From NCBI RefSeq assembly GCF_021431965.1, contig NZ_CP090370.1, forward strand, positions 2,852,001 to 2,916,000: DNA of 64,000 nt. Direction: 5' to 3'. The position numbers were made by a program, and so were the translations under genes. Below the pieces are notes generated by a model. That model saw only the letters and a program-made list of their open reading frames with translations, did no database searches and was not told where the DNA came from. Positions 1 through 8,193 of this stretch are shown here, piece by piece (the stretch's first letter is position 1; each line of letters opens with the position of its first letter). Source of the DNA: Erythrobacter sp. SDW2 (GTDB lineage Bacteria; Pseudomonadota; Alphaproteobacteria; Sphingomonadales; Sphingomonadaceae).

Positions 1-1181
1 ATGCGCCCGTCGAGACCCTGGGCGAAATCGTCGAGATTGTCGGTCCGGCGCCGCGTCAGGGCGATGATCGAGAGGACATTGGCAAGCGTGTTCTTGACCC
101 GGTGATTGAGCTCGCGGGTCAGCGAATTGCGGATCGAGTTCTGCTCCGCGTAATATTCGATGGCTGCGAGATCTTCCTGCGCCTGCTGGGTCAGCAGCCG
201 CGCCACCAGCATCGACAGGCTGGCCACCGCGAGCCCGAACAGCAGCGTCAGCATCGACATGGAAGTCAGCGAGTTGCCATCGGCCGATTGCACTTGCACG
301 GTCATTGGCCGGTTGCCGACCATGATCCGCACTTCGCTCGTCTGCCCGACGCCGTTGGCCTCCTGATGTGTCGCGATGAGATTGGCACCAACCCGGGGAC
401 CATCGAACAGCCGCACGGTGCGCTGCCCGATCAGCCCCGAATACATGGCGCCGTTGAGAAATTCCTGCCCGTCGAAAGGGCTGTAGATGAAGCCGCGCAG
501 GGCGCGCTCGTCGCCGGCCTGGCCGTAAACCGGCATGAAGATCACGAACCCCGGACGCGGTCCGTCTCCGCCACTGACAAGGATGACCTTGCGCGATGCG
601 ATCGGCTCCTGATTGCGCGCGGCTGTCTCCATCGCTTCCCGGCGCACGGGCTCCGAATACATATCGAAGCCGATCGCGCGCTGGACCCGTTCGGAATCGG
701 GCAGGCTGTAGGCAACCGGAACGAAACTCGGCAGCTTCGGCGCGGCAGGCATGCGGTAGACCCGGACCTTGCGGCCCAGTTGCCGCCCGATCCTGGCCTC
801 GAACTCGGGGGCCGATTCCGGCGCGATAACCTCCGCCCAGCCGATCCCGCCGGAGAGCCGGTACTGGTCATCCAGTCGCAGTTCTTCCGCAAAACGGCTG
901 AAGAGGGCGAGCGGAACGGCATCGACGGTGGCGAACAGGGCGGCTCCGGCGCGCAGATAGGCGCTGGAGGTGCTGGCGCGACGTTCCAGCGTCGCACCGA
1001 TGGTTCCGGCAACCTGGTCGATCTGGACCTGTTCGCGCCGACTTTCGCCCCGCTCGATGGCGAAGACGCTCAGCAGGGTCACGCTGGCGACGAGCAGGAA
1101 AATCGCCACCGGCACTGCGCGCGGATATTGTAGCAGCCAGCGGCCCGAGCGACCGACAGTGGCAGGTGCCGTCGAGGCCAA
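1..1181 (-). CDS. CHASE-domain sensor histidine kinase, HWE/HisKA_2 family (3' part outside window)
   Basis: Membrane sensor kinase; 393 codons are visible and the ATP-binding domain lies beyond the left edge. A transmembrane helix at about residues 22-40 and a second at about 306-328 flank a periplasmic CHASE-like sensor region. The dimerisation/phosphoacceptor segment follows, with the HWE-type H-box RELNHRVKNTLANV and H360 as the likely phosphorylated residue. The start is a TTG preceded by AAGGGAAG; no ATG fits. It is divergent from nepR-ecfG, and kinases of this family feed the PhyR-NepR-EcfG partner switch, so it is probably a general stress response kinase acting on PhyR. That role is inferred from family and position. 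No phyR gene is visible in the window. Confidence 0.88.
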   Translation of the reverse strand, partial: MASTAPATVGRSGRWLLQYPRAVPVAIFLLVASVTLLSVFAIERGESRREQVQIDQVAGTIGATLERRASTSSAYLRAGAALFATVDAVPLALFSRFAEELRLDDQYRLSGGIGWAEVIAPESAPEFEARIGRQLGRKVRVYRMPAAPKLPSFVPVAYSLPDSERVQRAIGFDMYSEPVRREAMETAARNQEPIASRKVILVSGGDGPRPGFVIFMPVYGQAGDERALRGFIYSPFDGQEFLNGAMYSGLIGQRTVRLFDGPRVGANLIATHQEANGVGQTSEVRIMVGNRPMTVQVQSADGNSLTSMSMLTLLFGLAVASLSMLVARLLTQQAQEDLAAIEYYAEQNSIRNSLTRELNHRVKNTLANVLSIIALTRRRTDNLDDFAQGLDGR

Positions 1182-1226
1182 ACTAGCTTCCCTTTTCTGT
1201 ATCGTGGGCGAACCACCCTCAATGTG

Positions 1227-1253
1227 GGAACCAAGCACGTTGCGTTTCGTTCC
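1227..1253. promoter_or_regulatory. Two-way EcfG-type promoter between the kinase and nepR
   Basis: On the plus strand GGAAC (1227-1231) is separated by 16 bases from CGTT (1248-1251), matching the known alphaproteobacterial EcfG consensus GGAAC-N16/17-CGTT. It would give a leader of about 60 bases to nepR. On the minus strand GGAAC (1253-1249) is separated by 16 bases from GGTT (1232-1229), a 3/4 match to the -10 box, with a leader of about 40 bases to the kinase TTG. The two promoters occupy the same DNA, so EcfG probably drives its own operon and also the kinase. Confidence 0.75.
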
Positions 1254-1318
1254 GATACCCGAGATGACAATAATCCACCGTGCGCGGATCGGTACGGGCA
1301 AGGACGATCAGAAAACCT

Positions 1319-1516
1319 ATGAGTTCACAACCACCTGAAAAGCCCGGAGCAGTTGCCGGACGCAAAGCCGGCAAGCCGGAGTGGGCCGACGGCCTGCGCC
1401 AGCTGTACGATGCCGTGGTGGACGAGCCGCTTCCCGACAGCTTCAAGGACCTGCTGGCGCAATTCGACAAGCCCGCCAAGGGACGAACTCCCGATGGCGG
1501 GAGCGACGCACGATGA
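1319..1516 (+). CDS. nepR: NepR anti-sigma factor
   Basis: A 65-residue protein with the NepR core around residues 25-50 (LRQLYDAVVDEPLPDSF followed by KDLLAQFD) and a disordered, basic N-terminus. NepR holds the sigma factor EcfG inactive until phosphorylated PhyR sequesters NepR. The ATG at 1319 begins just before the conserved part. The stop overlaps the ecfG start by 4 bases (ATGA), indicating translational coupling of anti-sigma and sigma. It lies downstream of an EcfG-type promoter, so the pair should be autoregulated. Size and position next to EcfG make the call firm. Confidence 0.9.
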   Translation: MSSQPPEKPGAVAGRKAGKPEWADGLRQLYDAVVDEPLPDSFKDLLAQFDKPAKGRTPDGGSDAR

Positions 1517-2124
1517 CAGAGCCAAAACGCACCGCGACAGAGCGGGCGGACTTCAAGCGCGAACTCGAAGACGTTATCCCGCACCTGCGCGCGTTTGCGC
1601 GCGGCCTGTGCGGACGGCCGGACATGGCCGACGATCTCGTCCAGGAAGCGCTGATGAAGGCCTGGGCCGCCCAGGACCGGTTCCAGCCGGGTACCAGCAT
1701 GCGGGCCTGGACCTTCGTGATCCTGCGCAACGCCTATCTGACCGACATGCGCCGCAACCGTTTCCGCGGCGAGTATGACGAGGGCGTGGCCGAACGCATC
1801 CTGACGGCCCCTGCCGGACAGGAAGAGCCGATCCACCTCAGCGACATGCACCGTGCGCTGCTGACCTTGCCGGCGGAACGGCGCGAAGCGCTGTTGCTGG
1901 TCGGCGCGGGCGGGTTTTCCTACGAGGAAGCCGCCGAAATCTGCGGCTGTGCGGTCGGCACGATCAAGAGCCGGGTCGGGCGCGCCCGCGCTGCCCTGAC
2001 CGACATGCTCGACGAAGGCAGCATTCCCCAACGTTCGACCGATGACGAGATCGCCCAGGACGCCATCCTTGATGAGCTGGAACTGGTCGCGGCTGGCGGC
2101 GGCGTTTCCGAACCCACGCGCTGA
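1513..2124 (+). CDS. ecfG: EcfG-type general stress response sigma factor
   Basis: A 203-residue ECF (sigma-70 group 4) factor. Region 2 covers about residues 20-95, including DMADDLVQEALMKAW and the -10 binding segment around RAWTFVILRNAYLTDMRR. Region 4 covers about 115-170, with a helix-turn-helix around GFSYEEAAEICGCAVGTIKSRVGRAR. A short acidic C-terminal tail follows. In alphaproteobacteria this sigma factor switches on the general stress regulon from GGAAC-N16/17-CGTT promoters. It is coupled to nepR by an ATGA overlap and is followed by a strong hairpin terminator at 2147-2180. The assignment to EcfG rather than another ECF group rests largely on the adjacent NepR. Confidence 0.93.
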   Translation: MTEPKRTATERADFKRELEDVIPHLRAFARGLCGRPDMADDLVQEALMKAWAAQDRFQPGTSMRAWTFVILRNAYLTDMRRNRFRGEYDEGVAERILTAPAGQEEPIHLSDMHRALLTLPAERREALLLVGAGGFSYEEAAEICGCAVGTIKSRVGRARAALTDMLDEGSIPQRSTDDEIAQDAILDELELVAAGGGVSEPTR

Positions 2125-2146
2125 CTGCCGGCAACGGCATCATGAA

Positions 2147-2180
2147 AAAGGCCCGCCCTCCTCGCGGAGAGCGGGCCTTT
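2147..2180. terminator. Bidirectional hairpin terminator between ecfG and sodB
   Basis: Arms AAAGGCCCGC (2147-2156) and GCGGGCCTTT (2171-2180) pair perfectly. The A-run and T-run at the two ends let it serve both converging genes. Confidence 0.85.
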
Positions 2181-2199
2181 GTTGAGTCTGTCGGCGGGA

Positions 2200-2817
2200 T
2201 CAGGCCGGATAGGTCCAGGTCGTGCCGCGGGCGAGATTCTCTGCTGCGAAGCCCCAGTTGAGCTTGCCGCCCTCGGTCACTGCCTTGAGATAGGCAGGGC
2301 GCGCGTTCTGGTGGTCGAGGTAGTAGGCGTGTTCCCACAGATCGATAACCAGCAGCGGCAGGACGCCGTCCTTGTCGGCGAGCGTATCGCCGTCATGGGT
2401 TTCCTCGATGGTCAGCGCACCGTCCTTGACCGCCAGCCAAACCCAGCCGCTGGCAAAATGGCCGGCGCCGCGATCCTGCAGCTGCTTGAGCAGTTCTTCG
2501 GTCGAGCCGAAGGCGCTGTCGATCATGCTCTTGAGCTCGTCGGTCGGCGTGCCGCCGTCTTCGGCCAGCGAATGCCAGTAGAAGCCGTGGTTCCAGCTCT
2601 GCGCCGCGTTGTTGAACAGGCCCTGGTTGGTGCCGCGCGCGGCAGCGATGATCTCTTCCATCGGCTTGTCGGCAAGGTCCGTGCCTTCAATCGCGGCGTT
2701 CATCTTGTCGATATAGGCCTTGTGGTGCTTGCCGTGATGGAACGACAGCGTGTTGGCGGACACGGCTGGTTCCAGCGCGGTGTCGGCATAGGGCAGCGGG
2801 GTTACGTCGAAAGCCAT
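2200..2817 (-). CDS. sodB: Superoxide dismutase, Fe type
   Basis: A cytoplasmic 205-residue enzyme converting superoxide to hydrogen peroxide and oxygen. Metal ligands are H27, H77, D159 and H163 (motif DLWEHAYYLD). The segment AAQSWNHGFYW carries the Gln placed as in iron SODs, so Fe is more likely than Mn. The ATG at 2817 is chosen because MAFDVTPLPY matches family N-termini and GGGAGA lies upstream. It follows the symporter gene on the same strand after 53 bases and may be co-transcribed or have its own promoter in that gap. It converges on ecfG across a shared terminator. Confidence 0.96.
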   Translation of the reverse strand: MAFDVTPLPYADTALEPAVSANTLSFHHGKHHKAYIDKMNAAIEGTDLADKPMEEIIAAARGTNQGLFNNAAQSWNHGFYWHSLAEDGGTPTDELKSMIDSAFGSTEELLKQLQDRGAGHFASGWVWLAVKDGALTIEETHDGDTLADKDGVLPLLVIDLWEHAYYLDHQNARPAYLKAVTEGGKLNWGFAAENLARGTTWTYPA

Positions 2818-2870
2818 TGGTGATCTCCCGTTTGAACTGGTTCGGAAAGTGGGTCTGGTTGTGGAACGCT

Positions 2871-4184
2871 TCAACCGGCGTCAGGTTGCAAATTTGCGGA
2901 TTTTCCGCGGTTGAGGAAACCGGCAAGCGCGACGTTCATCGTCACATTGCCGATGGTGCGCATGATATCGGGCAGCATCTCGACCGCGACCAGCAGCGCC
3001 AGCGGCTCGATCGGGATGCCCATGGCAAGCGCGATCGGGCCGATCGAAATGACGAAGCTGATCGATCCGGGCAGGCTGACCGATCCGACACTGATGATGA
3101 AAGCCACCGCGATCCCTGCAGCGAGGACCGGCAGGGTCAGCTCCACTCCGGCAAGATGGGCGATGTAGAGCGCGACGGCGAGGTTCATCGCCGGGCTGGT
3201 GGCGCGGAAAATGGCCACCGCCAGCGGCAAGGTGAAATCGGCCACTTCCTCGCGCACGCCCAGCCGCCGGGCGCTGTCGAGCATGGCCGGCAGGCTGGCG
3301 AGCGAGCTCTGCGTGGAAATCGCCACCGCCTGTGCGGGCAGGACCGAGCGGATGAAGTTCGCCGGTGCAATGCGGCCGCCCAGGATCGCCAGCAGGTAGG
3401 CGGCCAGGAGCACGATCCCGCCGACCGCCGAGACGATGACGATATAATGCGCCAGCGTGGCGAAGGCACCGCCCCCGGCCTCGGCGGCCACGCCCACGGC
3501 CAGGGCAAAAACCCCGACCGGTGCGACCCACAGCACCCAGCCGATGATCGTCAGCATGGCGTTGGCGAGCGCCGCGAAGAAGGCCAGCATGGTCGCCTTC
3601 TGGCCCGCCGGCAGCCGCGCCACGGCGATGGCGAACAGGGCGAAAAAGATCGTCAGCGGCAAGGTCGAGGTCTCGGCAGCCGCGGCAATGATGTTGGGCG
3701 CAACGAGCGATTCGATGAAGGCGGCGATAGTGGGGACTTCCTGCCCCTGCAGCGCCGGTGCGCGCAGCAGGTCGGCCGCACCCGGCGGCGGCGGGAAGGC
3801 TTCCAGCAACAGGGGCGTGGCGATGGTCGCGGCGAGGCCGCTGAACACCAGCAATACTGCCACCGTCACGATCATCGTCAGCGCGGTCCGCCCGGCACTC
3901 GCCGCCGCGATCATCTTGGCAATTCCGATCACCAGCAGCGCTGCAACCAGCGGAATAATCGTCATCTGCAAGGCCCGGAGCCATAAAACGCCGATGGGTT
4001 CGGTCAGCTTGACCAGCGGGTCGATCATGCTGGTCGGGGCCAGCATCCAGCCCAGCAGCAATCCCGCCAGCAGGCCGCCAAAGGTCCACCACACCGGCAG
4101 GCGGATGGTGACGAGGCCTCCTTCGCCCGTCGCGGCAGCGCCCGGTTGTGTCTCGCGTTCGGTCAAGCAATGGCTCCCCTGCAC
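2871..4184 (-). CDS. Dicarboxylate/amino acid:cation symporter (DAACS family)
   Basis: A 437-residue inner-membrane carrier with the glutamate/aspartate/C4-dicarboxylate symporter fold. Multiple hydrophobic helices span about residues 30-415, and a family-like Ser-rich segment ([12 protein letters not shown]) and the conserved substrate/ion region ([17 protein letters not shown]) are present. It should couple uptake of an acidic amino acid or dicarboxylate to Na+ or H+; the exact substrate cannot be read from sequence. The start is uncertain: GTG at 4184 has GGAAGGG upstream, while TTG at 4166 has GGGGAG upstream. It is divergent from glmM. Confidence 0.9.
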   Translation of the reverse strand: MQGSHCLTERETQPGAAATGEGGLVTIRLPVWWTFGGLLAGLLLGWMLAPTSMIDPLVKLTEPIGVLWLRALQMTIIPLVAALLVIGIAKMIAAASAGRTALTMIVTVAVLLVFSGLAATIATPLLLEAFPPPPGAADLLRAPALQGQEVPTIAAFIESLVAPNIIAAAAETSTLPLTIFFALFAIAVARLPAGQKATMLAFFAALANAMLTIIGWVLWVAPVGVFALAVGVAAEAGGGAFATLAHYIVIVSAVGGIVLLAAYLLAILGGRIAPANFIRSVLPAQAVAISTQSSLASLPAMLDSARRLGVREEVADFTLPLAVAIFRATSPAMNLAVALYIAHLAGVELTLPVLAAGIAVAFIISVGSVSLPGSISFVISIGPIALAMGIPIEPLALLVAVEMLPDIMRTIGNVTMNVALAGFLNRGKSANLQPDAG

Positions 4185-4276
4185 TTCGCCCTTCCCTTTG
4201 CGGGCGCTTGCACTCTAAAGCGCGTGGCAAATCGCGGCACATGCCGCAACCTCCAATTCTGCCCAGGGGACGCGAC

Positions 4277-5614
4277 TTGGCACGCAAATTCTTCGGTACC
4301 GACGGTATTCGCGGCGAAACCAATGTCGGCAACATGACCGCCGATGTCGCCATGAAGGTGGCGCAGGCGGCAGGCGCCTATTTCCGCCGCGGCGACCATC
4401 GCCACCGCGTGGTGATTGGCAAGGACACGCGTCTTTCCGGCTACATGATGGAATCGGCGCTGGTCGCAGGCTTCACCAGCGTCGGCATGGACGTGATCCA
4501 GACCGGCCCGCTGCCGACCCCGGCCATCGCCATGCTGACCCGCGAAATGCGCGCCGATCTGGGCGTGATGATCTCGGCCAGCCACAACCCCTATCGCGAC
4601 AACGGCATCAAGCTGTTCGGGCCGGACGGGTTCAAGCTGTCGGACGAGACCGAACTCGCCATCGAGGCGCTGCTCGAACAGGAACCGCAGCTGGCCCCCG
4701 CCGCCGAGATCGGCCGTGCCCGCCGGATCGAGGACTCGCGCGGACGTTATATCCACGCTCTGAAGCAGTCGATCAGCACCGAGACGCGTTTCGACGGACT
4801 CAAGGTGGTGGTCGATTGCGCCAATGGTGCCGCCTATCAGGTTGCTCCGTCCGCCATTTGGGAGCTTGGCGCGGACGTCGTCGCGCTGGGCGTCAATCCC
4901 GACGGCACCAACATCAATGACGGGGTGGGTTCGACCTCGCTCGATGCGATCAAGGCCAGGGTGGTCGAGGAAGGCGCCGATGTCGGCATCGCCCTAGATG
5001 GCGATGCCGACCGGCTGATCGTGATCGACGAAAAGGGCAACGCGGTCGACGGCGACCAGATCATGGCGCTGATCGCCAGCCGCATGGCGGAGAAGGGCGT
5101 GCTGCGCGGCGGCGGCGTCGTCGCCACGGTGATGAGCAACCTGGGGCTGGAGCGTTATCTTGCCGGCAAGGGACTGACACTGGAGCGGACCAAGGTCGGC
5201 GACCGCTACGTGCTCGAGCGGATGAAGGAAGGTGGCTTCAACATTGGCGGCGAGCAATCGGGGCACATGATCCTGCTCGATCATGCCACCACGGGCGACG
5301 GCACCGTGGCGGCGCTGCGGGTGCTGACCTCGCTGGTGCATTTCAAGAAGCCGGCCAGCGAAGTGCTGCATGTGTTCGACCCGGTGCCGCAGCTGCTCAA
5401 GAACGTCCGCTTCGCCGGCGGGAAGCCGCTGGACGACGCGGCGGTCAAGGCGGTGATCGCCGGGGCGGAAGCGGAATTGGCGGGCAAGGGTCGGCTGGTC
5501 ATCCGCCCTTCGGGCACCGAGCCGGTGATCCGGGTGATGGCAGAGGGCGACGATGCGACGCAGGTTGAATCGATTGTGGACCGCATCTGCGACGCGGTGA
5601 AGGCGGCCGGCTGA
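4277..5614 (+). CDS. glmM: Phosphoglucosamine mutase
   Basis: Converts glucosamine-6-phosphate to glucosamine-1-phosphate for peptidoglycan and LPS precursor synthesis in the cytoplasm. The 445-residue length equals the family norm. The phosphoserine loop ISASHNP places the catalytic Ser at residue 102, the metal loop is DGDADR, and the sugar and phosphate loops GEQSGH and [12 protein letters not shown] are present. The start is TTG at 4277 ([13 protein letters not shown]), with AGGGGA about 8 bases upstream, because it matches the family N-terminus; earlier in-frame ATGs would add an unrelated extension. Its stop overlaps the next ATG (TGATG), starting a tightly packed glmM-DUF1272-thiD operon. 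Confidence 0.96.
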   Translation: MARKFFGTDGIRGETNVGNMTADVAMKVAQAAGAYFRRGDHRHRVVIGKDTRLSGYMMESALVAGFTSVGMDVIQTGPLPTPAIAMLTREMRADLGVMISASHNPYRDNGIKLFGPDGFKLSDETELAIEALLEQEPQLAPAAEIGRARRIEDSRGRYIHALKQSISTETRFDGLKVVVDCANGAAYQVAPSAIWELGADVVALGVNPDGTNINDGVGSTSLDAIKARVVEEGADVGIALDGDADRLIVIDEKGNAVDGDQIMALIASRMAEKGVLRGGGVVATVMSNLGLERYLAGKGLTLERTKVGDRYVLERMKEGGFNIGGEQSGHMILLDHATTGDGTVAALRVLTSLVHFKKPASEVLHVFDPVPQLLKNVRFAGGKPLDDAAVKAVIAGAEAELAGKGRLVIRPSGTEPVIRVMAEGDDATQVESIVDRICDAVKAAG

Positions 5615-5838
5615 TGCTGGAAATGCGCCCGGATTGCGAACGTTGCGGAACCGATCTTCCGGCCGAGTCCCCCGGAGCTTTCATTTGCAGCTTCGAATGC
5701 ACCTTCTGCGCCGAATGCGCCGACGCGCTGGACGATCGCTGCCCCAATTGCGGCGGCGAACTGATGGACCGGCCCACAAGGACAAGGCAGTTGCACGAAA
5801 CATACCCGCCCTCGGCCGATCGGAAATTCAAGGGGTGA
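5614..5838 (+). CDS. DUF1272 zinc-ribbon-like small protein
   Basis: A 74-residue protein with a Cys-rich core: CERCGTDLP, then C..ECTFCAEC and CPNCGGEL, enough cysteines for two zinc-knuckle sites. This matches the DUF1272 family, whose function is not known. The ATG overlaps the glmM stop by one base and the stop overlaps the thiD GTG by 4 bases, so it is translated as part of this operon. A structural or regulatory zinc role is plausible but unproven. Confidence 0.88.
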   Translation: MLEMRPDCERCGTDLPAESPGAFICSFECTFCAECADALDDRCPNCGGELMDRPTRTRQLHETYPPSADRKFKG

Positions 5839-6593
5839 GCGCCCGTCCGCCTCGCATCCTTGTCATCGCCGGATCTGACAGTTCGGGCGGCGCGGGGATC
5901 CAGGCCGATATCAAGACCGTCACCATGCTGGGCGGCTATGCCATGACCGCGATCACCGCGGTGACGGCACAGAACACCAGGGGTGTGACCGGCGTCGAGA
6001 CCCTCGCCCCTTCTTTCGTCGCCGCGCAGATCGATGCCTGCTTGACCGACATCGGGGTCGATGCCGTCAAGATCGGGATGCTCGGCAATGCCGACATTGC
6101 CGAAGTTGTCGCCGACCGGTTGGAGGACCTGCCCTGCCCGATCGTATTCGATCCGGTGATGATCGCCACCAGCGGCGCGGTGCTGGCGGACGAAGCGACG
6201 ATCGATGTGTTCGAATGGCTCATGGAACTGGCGACCCTGACAACGCCCAACGTGCCGGAACTCGCCGCGCTCGGCGGGCATGGGGCGATGGCGGCGCGCG
6301 GTGCGCCCTACCTCGCCAAGGGCGGCGATGCCGACGGGCCGATGCTGGAGGACAGGCTGGTCCGCCCCGGGCAGGAGGATGTGGTCTGGAACGAGGCCCG
6401 TATCGTCACCCGCCATACCCACGGCACTGGCTGCACGCTCGCCAGTGCCATCGCAACGCTGCTGGGTGCAGGACAGCCGCTTGAAGACGCGGTCGCCCAA
6501 GCGCGCCGGTTTGTGCGCGAGGCGCTGCAGAACGCCCCCGGTTTCGGCAGCGGATCAGGCCCGCTTGGCCATCAGGCGGTTCGGCCGGACTAA
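5835..6593 (+). CDS. thiD: Hydroxymethylpyrimidine/phosphomethylpyrimidine kinase
   Basis: A 252-residue ribokinase-fold enzyme that phosphorylates HMP and HMP-P for thiamine biosynthesis or salvage. N-terminal motif AGSDSSGGAGIQADIKT, central DPVMIATSG, and C-terminal anion hole/catalytic motif HTHGTGCTLASAIA are all present. The GTG start at 5835 overlaps the preceding stop (GTGA). Its TAA stop overlaps the stop of the converging LOG-family gene, so there is no intergenic DNA. No other thiamine genes are nearby. Confidence 0.95.
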   Translation: MSARPPRILVIAGSDSSGGAGIQADIKTVTMLGGYAMTAITAVTAQNTRGVTGVETLAPSFVAAQIDACLTDIGVDAVKIGMLGNADIAEVVADRLEDLPCPIVFDPVMIATSGAVLADEATIDVFEWLMELATLTTPNVPELAALGGHGAMAARGAPYLAKGGDADGPMLEDRLVRPGQEDVVWNEARIVTRHTHGTGCTLASAIATLLGAGQPLEDAVAQARRFVREALQNAPGFGSGSGPLGHQAVRPD

Positions 6594-7474
6594 CCCTTGA
6601 TGTCGTAGAACGCGGCGATGTGGGCCCAGGCCTCTTCTGCCGTTTCGCACCAGGTGATCAGGTCAAGGTCCTTGCGCGAGATCGTGCCCTCCTCGGCCAG
6701 GGCATCGAAATCGACCACCCGGGTCCAGAAATCCTTGCCGAACAGGATGATCGGCATCGGCTTCATCTTGCCGGTCTGGACCAGGGTCAGCAGCTCGAAG
6801 AATTCGTCGAACGTGCCGAAGCCGCCGGGGAATACCGCCACCGCCTTGGCCCGCAACAGGAAGTGCATCTTGCGCAGCGCAAAATAGTGGAAATTGAGCG
6901 CGAGGTAGGGGGTAACGTAGCGATTGGGCGCCTGCTCATGCGGGAGGATGATGTTGAGTCCGATGCTCTCGGCCCCGGCATCGCTCGCGCCCTTGTTGGC
7001 TGCCTCCATGATCGAGGGGCCGCCGCCCGAGCAGACCACGAACTGGCGCTGGCCATCCTCGACGATCGATTTTTCGCTGACCAGCCGGGCAAGCTTGTAG
7101 GCCTCGTCGTAATACTTGGCCTTGGCCGCGAGGTTGTTCGCCACCTTCTGCTCGAATTCGTCGCGCTCCTTGGCCGCTTCGACCAGCGCTTCGGCCTCCT
7201 CGGGCGCAGGGATGCGCGCAGAGCCGTACATGACCAGAGTGGAGCCGACGCCGGCTTCCTCCAGCAGCATCTCGGGCTTGAGCAGCTCGAGCTGGAAACG
7301 CACGGGGCGCAGTTCCTCGCGCAGCAGGAAGTCGGTGTCCTGAAAGGCGAGACGATAGGCCGGGTGCCGCGTCTGCGGTGTGTCGGTCGGGCTTTTCTGG
7401 GTGAAGCGCGCCTCTTCCTCGGCGTGATAGAAGCGGCGGTCGCTCAGGTGGCGTTCGTGCGAATTGTCAGTCAT
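6590..7474 (-). CDS. LOG-family Rossmann-fold protein (TIGR00730-like nucleotide hydrolase)
   Basis: A 294-residue cytoplasmic protein. The LOG signature FPGGFGTFDEFFE and the upstream nucleotide-binding segment VVCSGGGPSIMEAANKGA are intact. Family members remove the base from nucleoside 5'-monophosphates (in plants, cytokinin activation); bacterial substrates vary. It carries an N-terminal extension of about 80 residues before the Rossmann domain, as in the longer bacterial members. The ATG at 7474 begins MTDNSHERH. It converges on thiD with overlapping stop codons. Confidence 0.9.
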   Translation of the reverse strand: MTDNSHERHLSDRRFYHAEEEARFTQKSPTDTPQTRHPAYRLAFQDTDFLLREELRPVRFQLELLKPEMLLEEAGVGSTLVMYGSARIPAPEEAEALVEAAKERDEFEQKVANNLAAKAKYYDEAYKLARLVSEKSIVEDGQRQFVVCSGGGPSIMEAANKGASDAGAESIGLNIILPHEQAPNRYVTPYLALNFHYFALRKMHFLLRAKAVAVFPGGFGTFDEFFELLTLVQTGKMKPMPIILFGKDFWTRVVDFDALAEEGTISRKDLDLITWCETAEEAWAHIAAFYDIKG

Positions 7475-7528
7475 TGGGCCAGCAACTAGGCGCAAGCCGT
7501 GACCGGAGCAAGACTCACGGAAAGCCCA

Positions 7529-8083
7529 CTACAAAACGAAGGCAAGCAGTCCGAAGGTGACCGTGCCGACGCCCAGCCCGATGCTGGTCGCGCGGCGATA
7601 ACCAGGCGCCATCCAGCCGACGATCAGGCCGCCCAGCACCACCAGGAACAGCACCACTGCCGCCAAGATCTGGTAGTATCGGTAAAGCGCGGGACCGTGG
7701 CCCTTGTGCAGTTCGATCAGCGCGTACTGCAGGTCGGGCTGGTTGAGCTTGGCGGTCCATTCGCCGTCCTCCTGCTGGAAGCTCACGAAATCGCGGCTGG
7801 TCGGGCGGGTGGTAATCGAATCGCCACCCATCCGCAGGTAGTCGAACTGGATATCGAGCTTATTGGCGGCGAGGATCCGGCGCACATCGTTCTCGATCGT
7901 CGGGCTTTCGGGATCAAGTGTGGTCCCGGCCGGCAGCGCCAGCGCGGTTTCCTTCACCTCGCCCTTGAAATCGAGCAGATACGCCGCGCCGGTATAGGCG
8001 ACGAGGATAAACAGCGGAGCCAATAGTCCCGCCGCCCACAAGTGGCATTTGACGAGGAAATTGCGGGTCTTGGCCTTGCTCAT
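7529..8083 (-). CDS. PepSY-associated membrane protein
   Basis: A 184-residue protein with a short cytoplasmic N-terminus, one helix at about 12-36, a periplasmic domain of about 95 residues, then two hydrophobic helices near 135-157 and 163-184. This is the layout of small PepSY-TM proteins, often found with siderophore receptors or flavin/iron reductases. The ATG at 8083 has AGGAAAA upstream. A near-palindromic Fur-like site lies 24 bases upstream of the start, which supports iron regulation. The biochemical role is unknown; no TonB receptor is adjacent. Confidence 0.75.
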   Translation of the reverse strand: MSKAKTRNFLVKCHLWAAGLLAPLFILVAYTGAAYLLDFKGEVKETALALPAGTTLDPESPTIENDVRRILAANKLDIQFDYLRMGGDSITTRPTSRDFVSFQQEDGEWTAKLNQPDLQYALIELHKGHGPALYRYYQILAAVVLFLVVLGGLIVGWMAPGYRRATSIGLGVGTVTFGLLAFVL

Positions 8084-8106
8084 AGGATTTTCCTGGCTTT
8101 CAAATA

Positions 8107-8123
8107 CAATTGATAATCAATTG
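8107..8123. promoter_or_regulatory. Fur-like palindrome upstream of the PepSY gene
   Basis: Seventeen bases, CAATTGAT-A-ATCAATTG, form a perfect 8+8 dyad around the central A. The AT-rich sequence stands out from the GC-rich surroundings, contains GATAATC and sits where a repressor would block transcription of the minus-strand PepSY gene. Identity as Fur, Irr or another regulator is inferred. Confidence 0.5.
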
Positions 8124-8193
8124 CAATAAGCCGTTGCCGCCACAACCCGCCCAAGTCAATCGCCAAAGTGTTTCGGCCAGTCGCAGTATCCCT

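Noticed and set aside
102-1133. 343-codon plus-strand frame at the left edge
   Set aside because: It is antisense to the CHASE histidine kinase, whose H-box and helices are clear on the minus strand.
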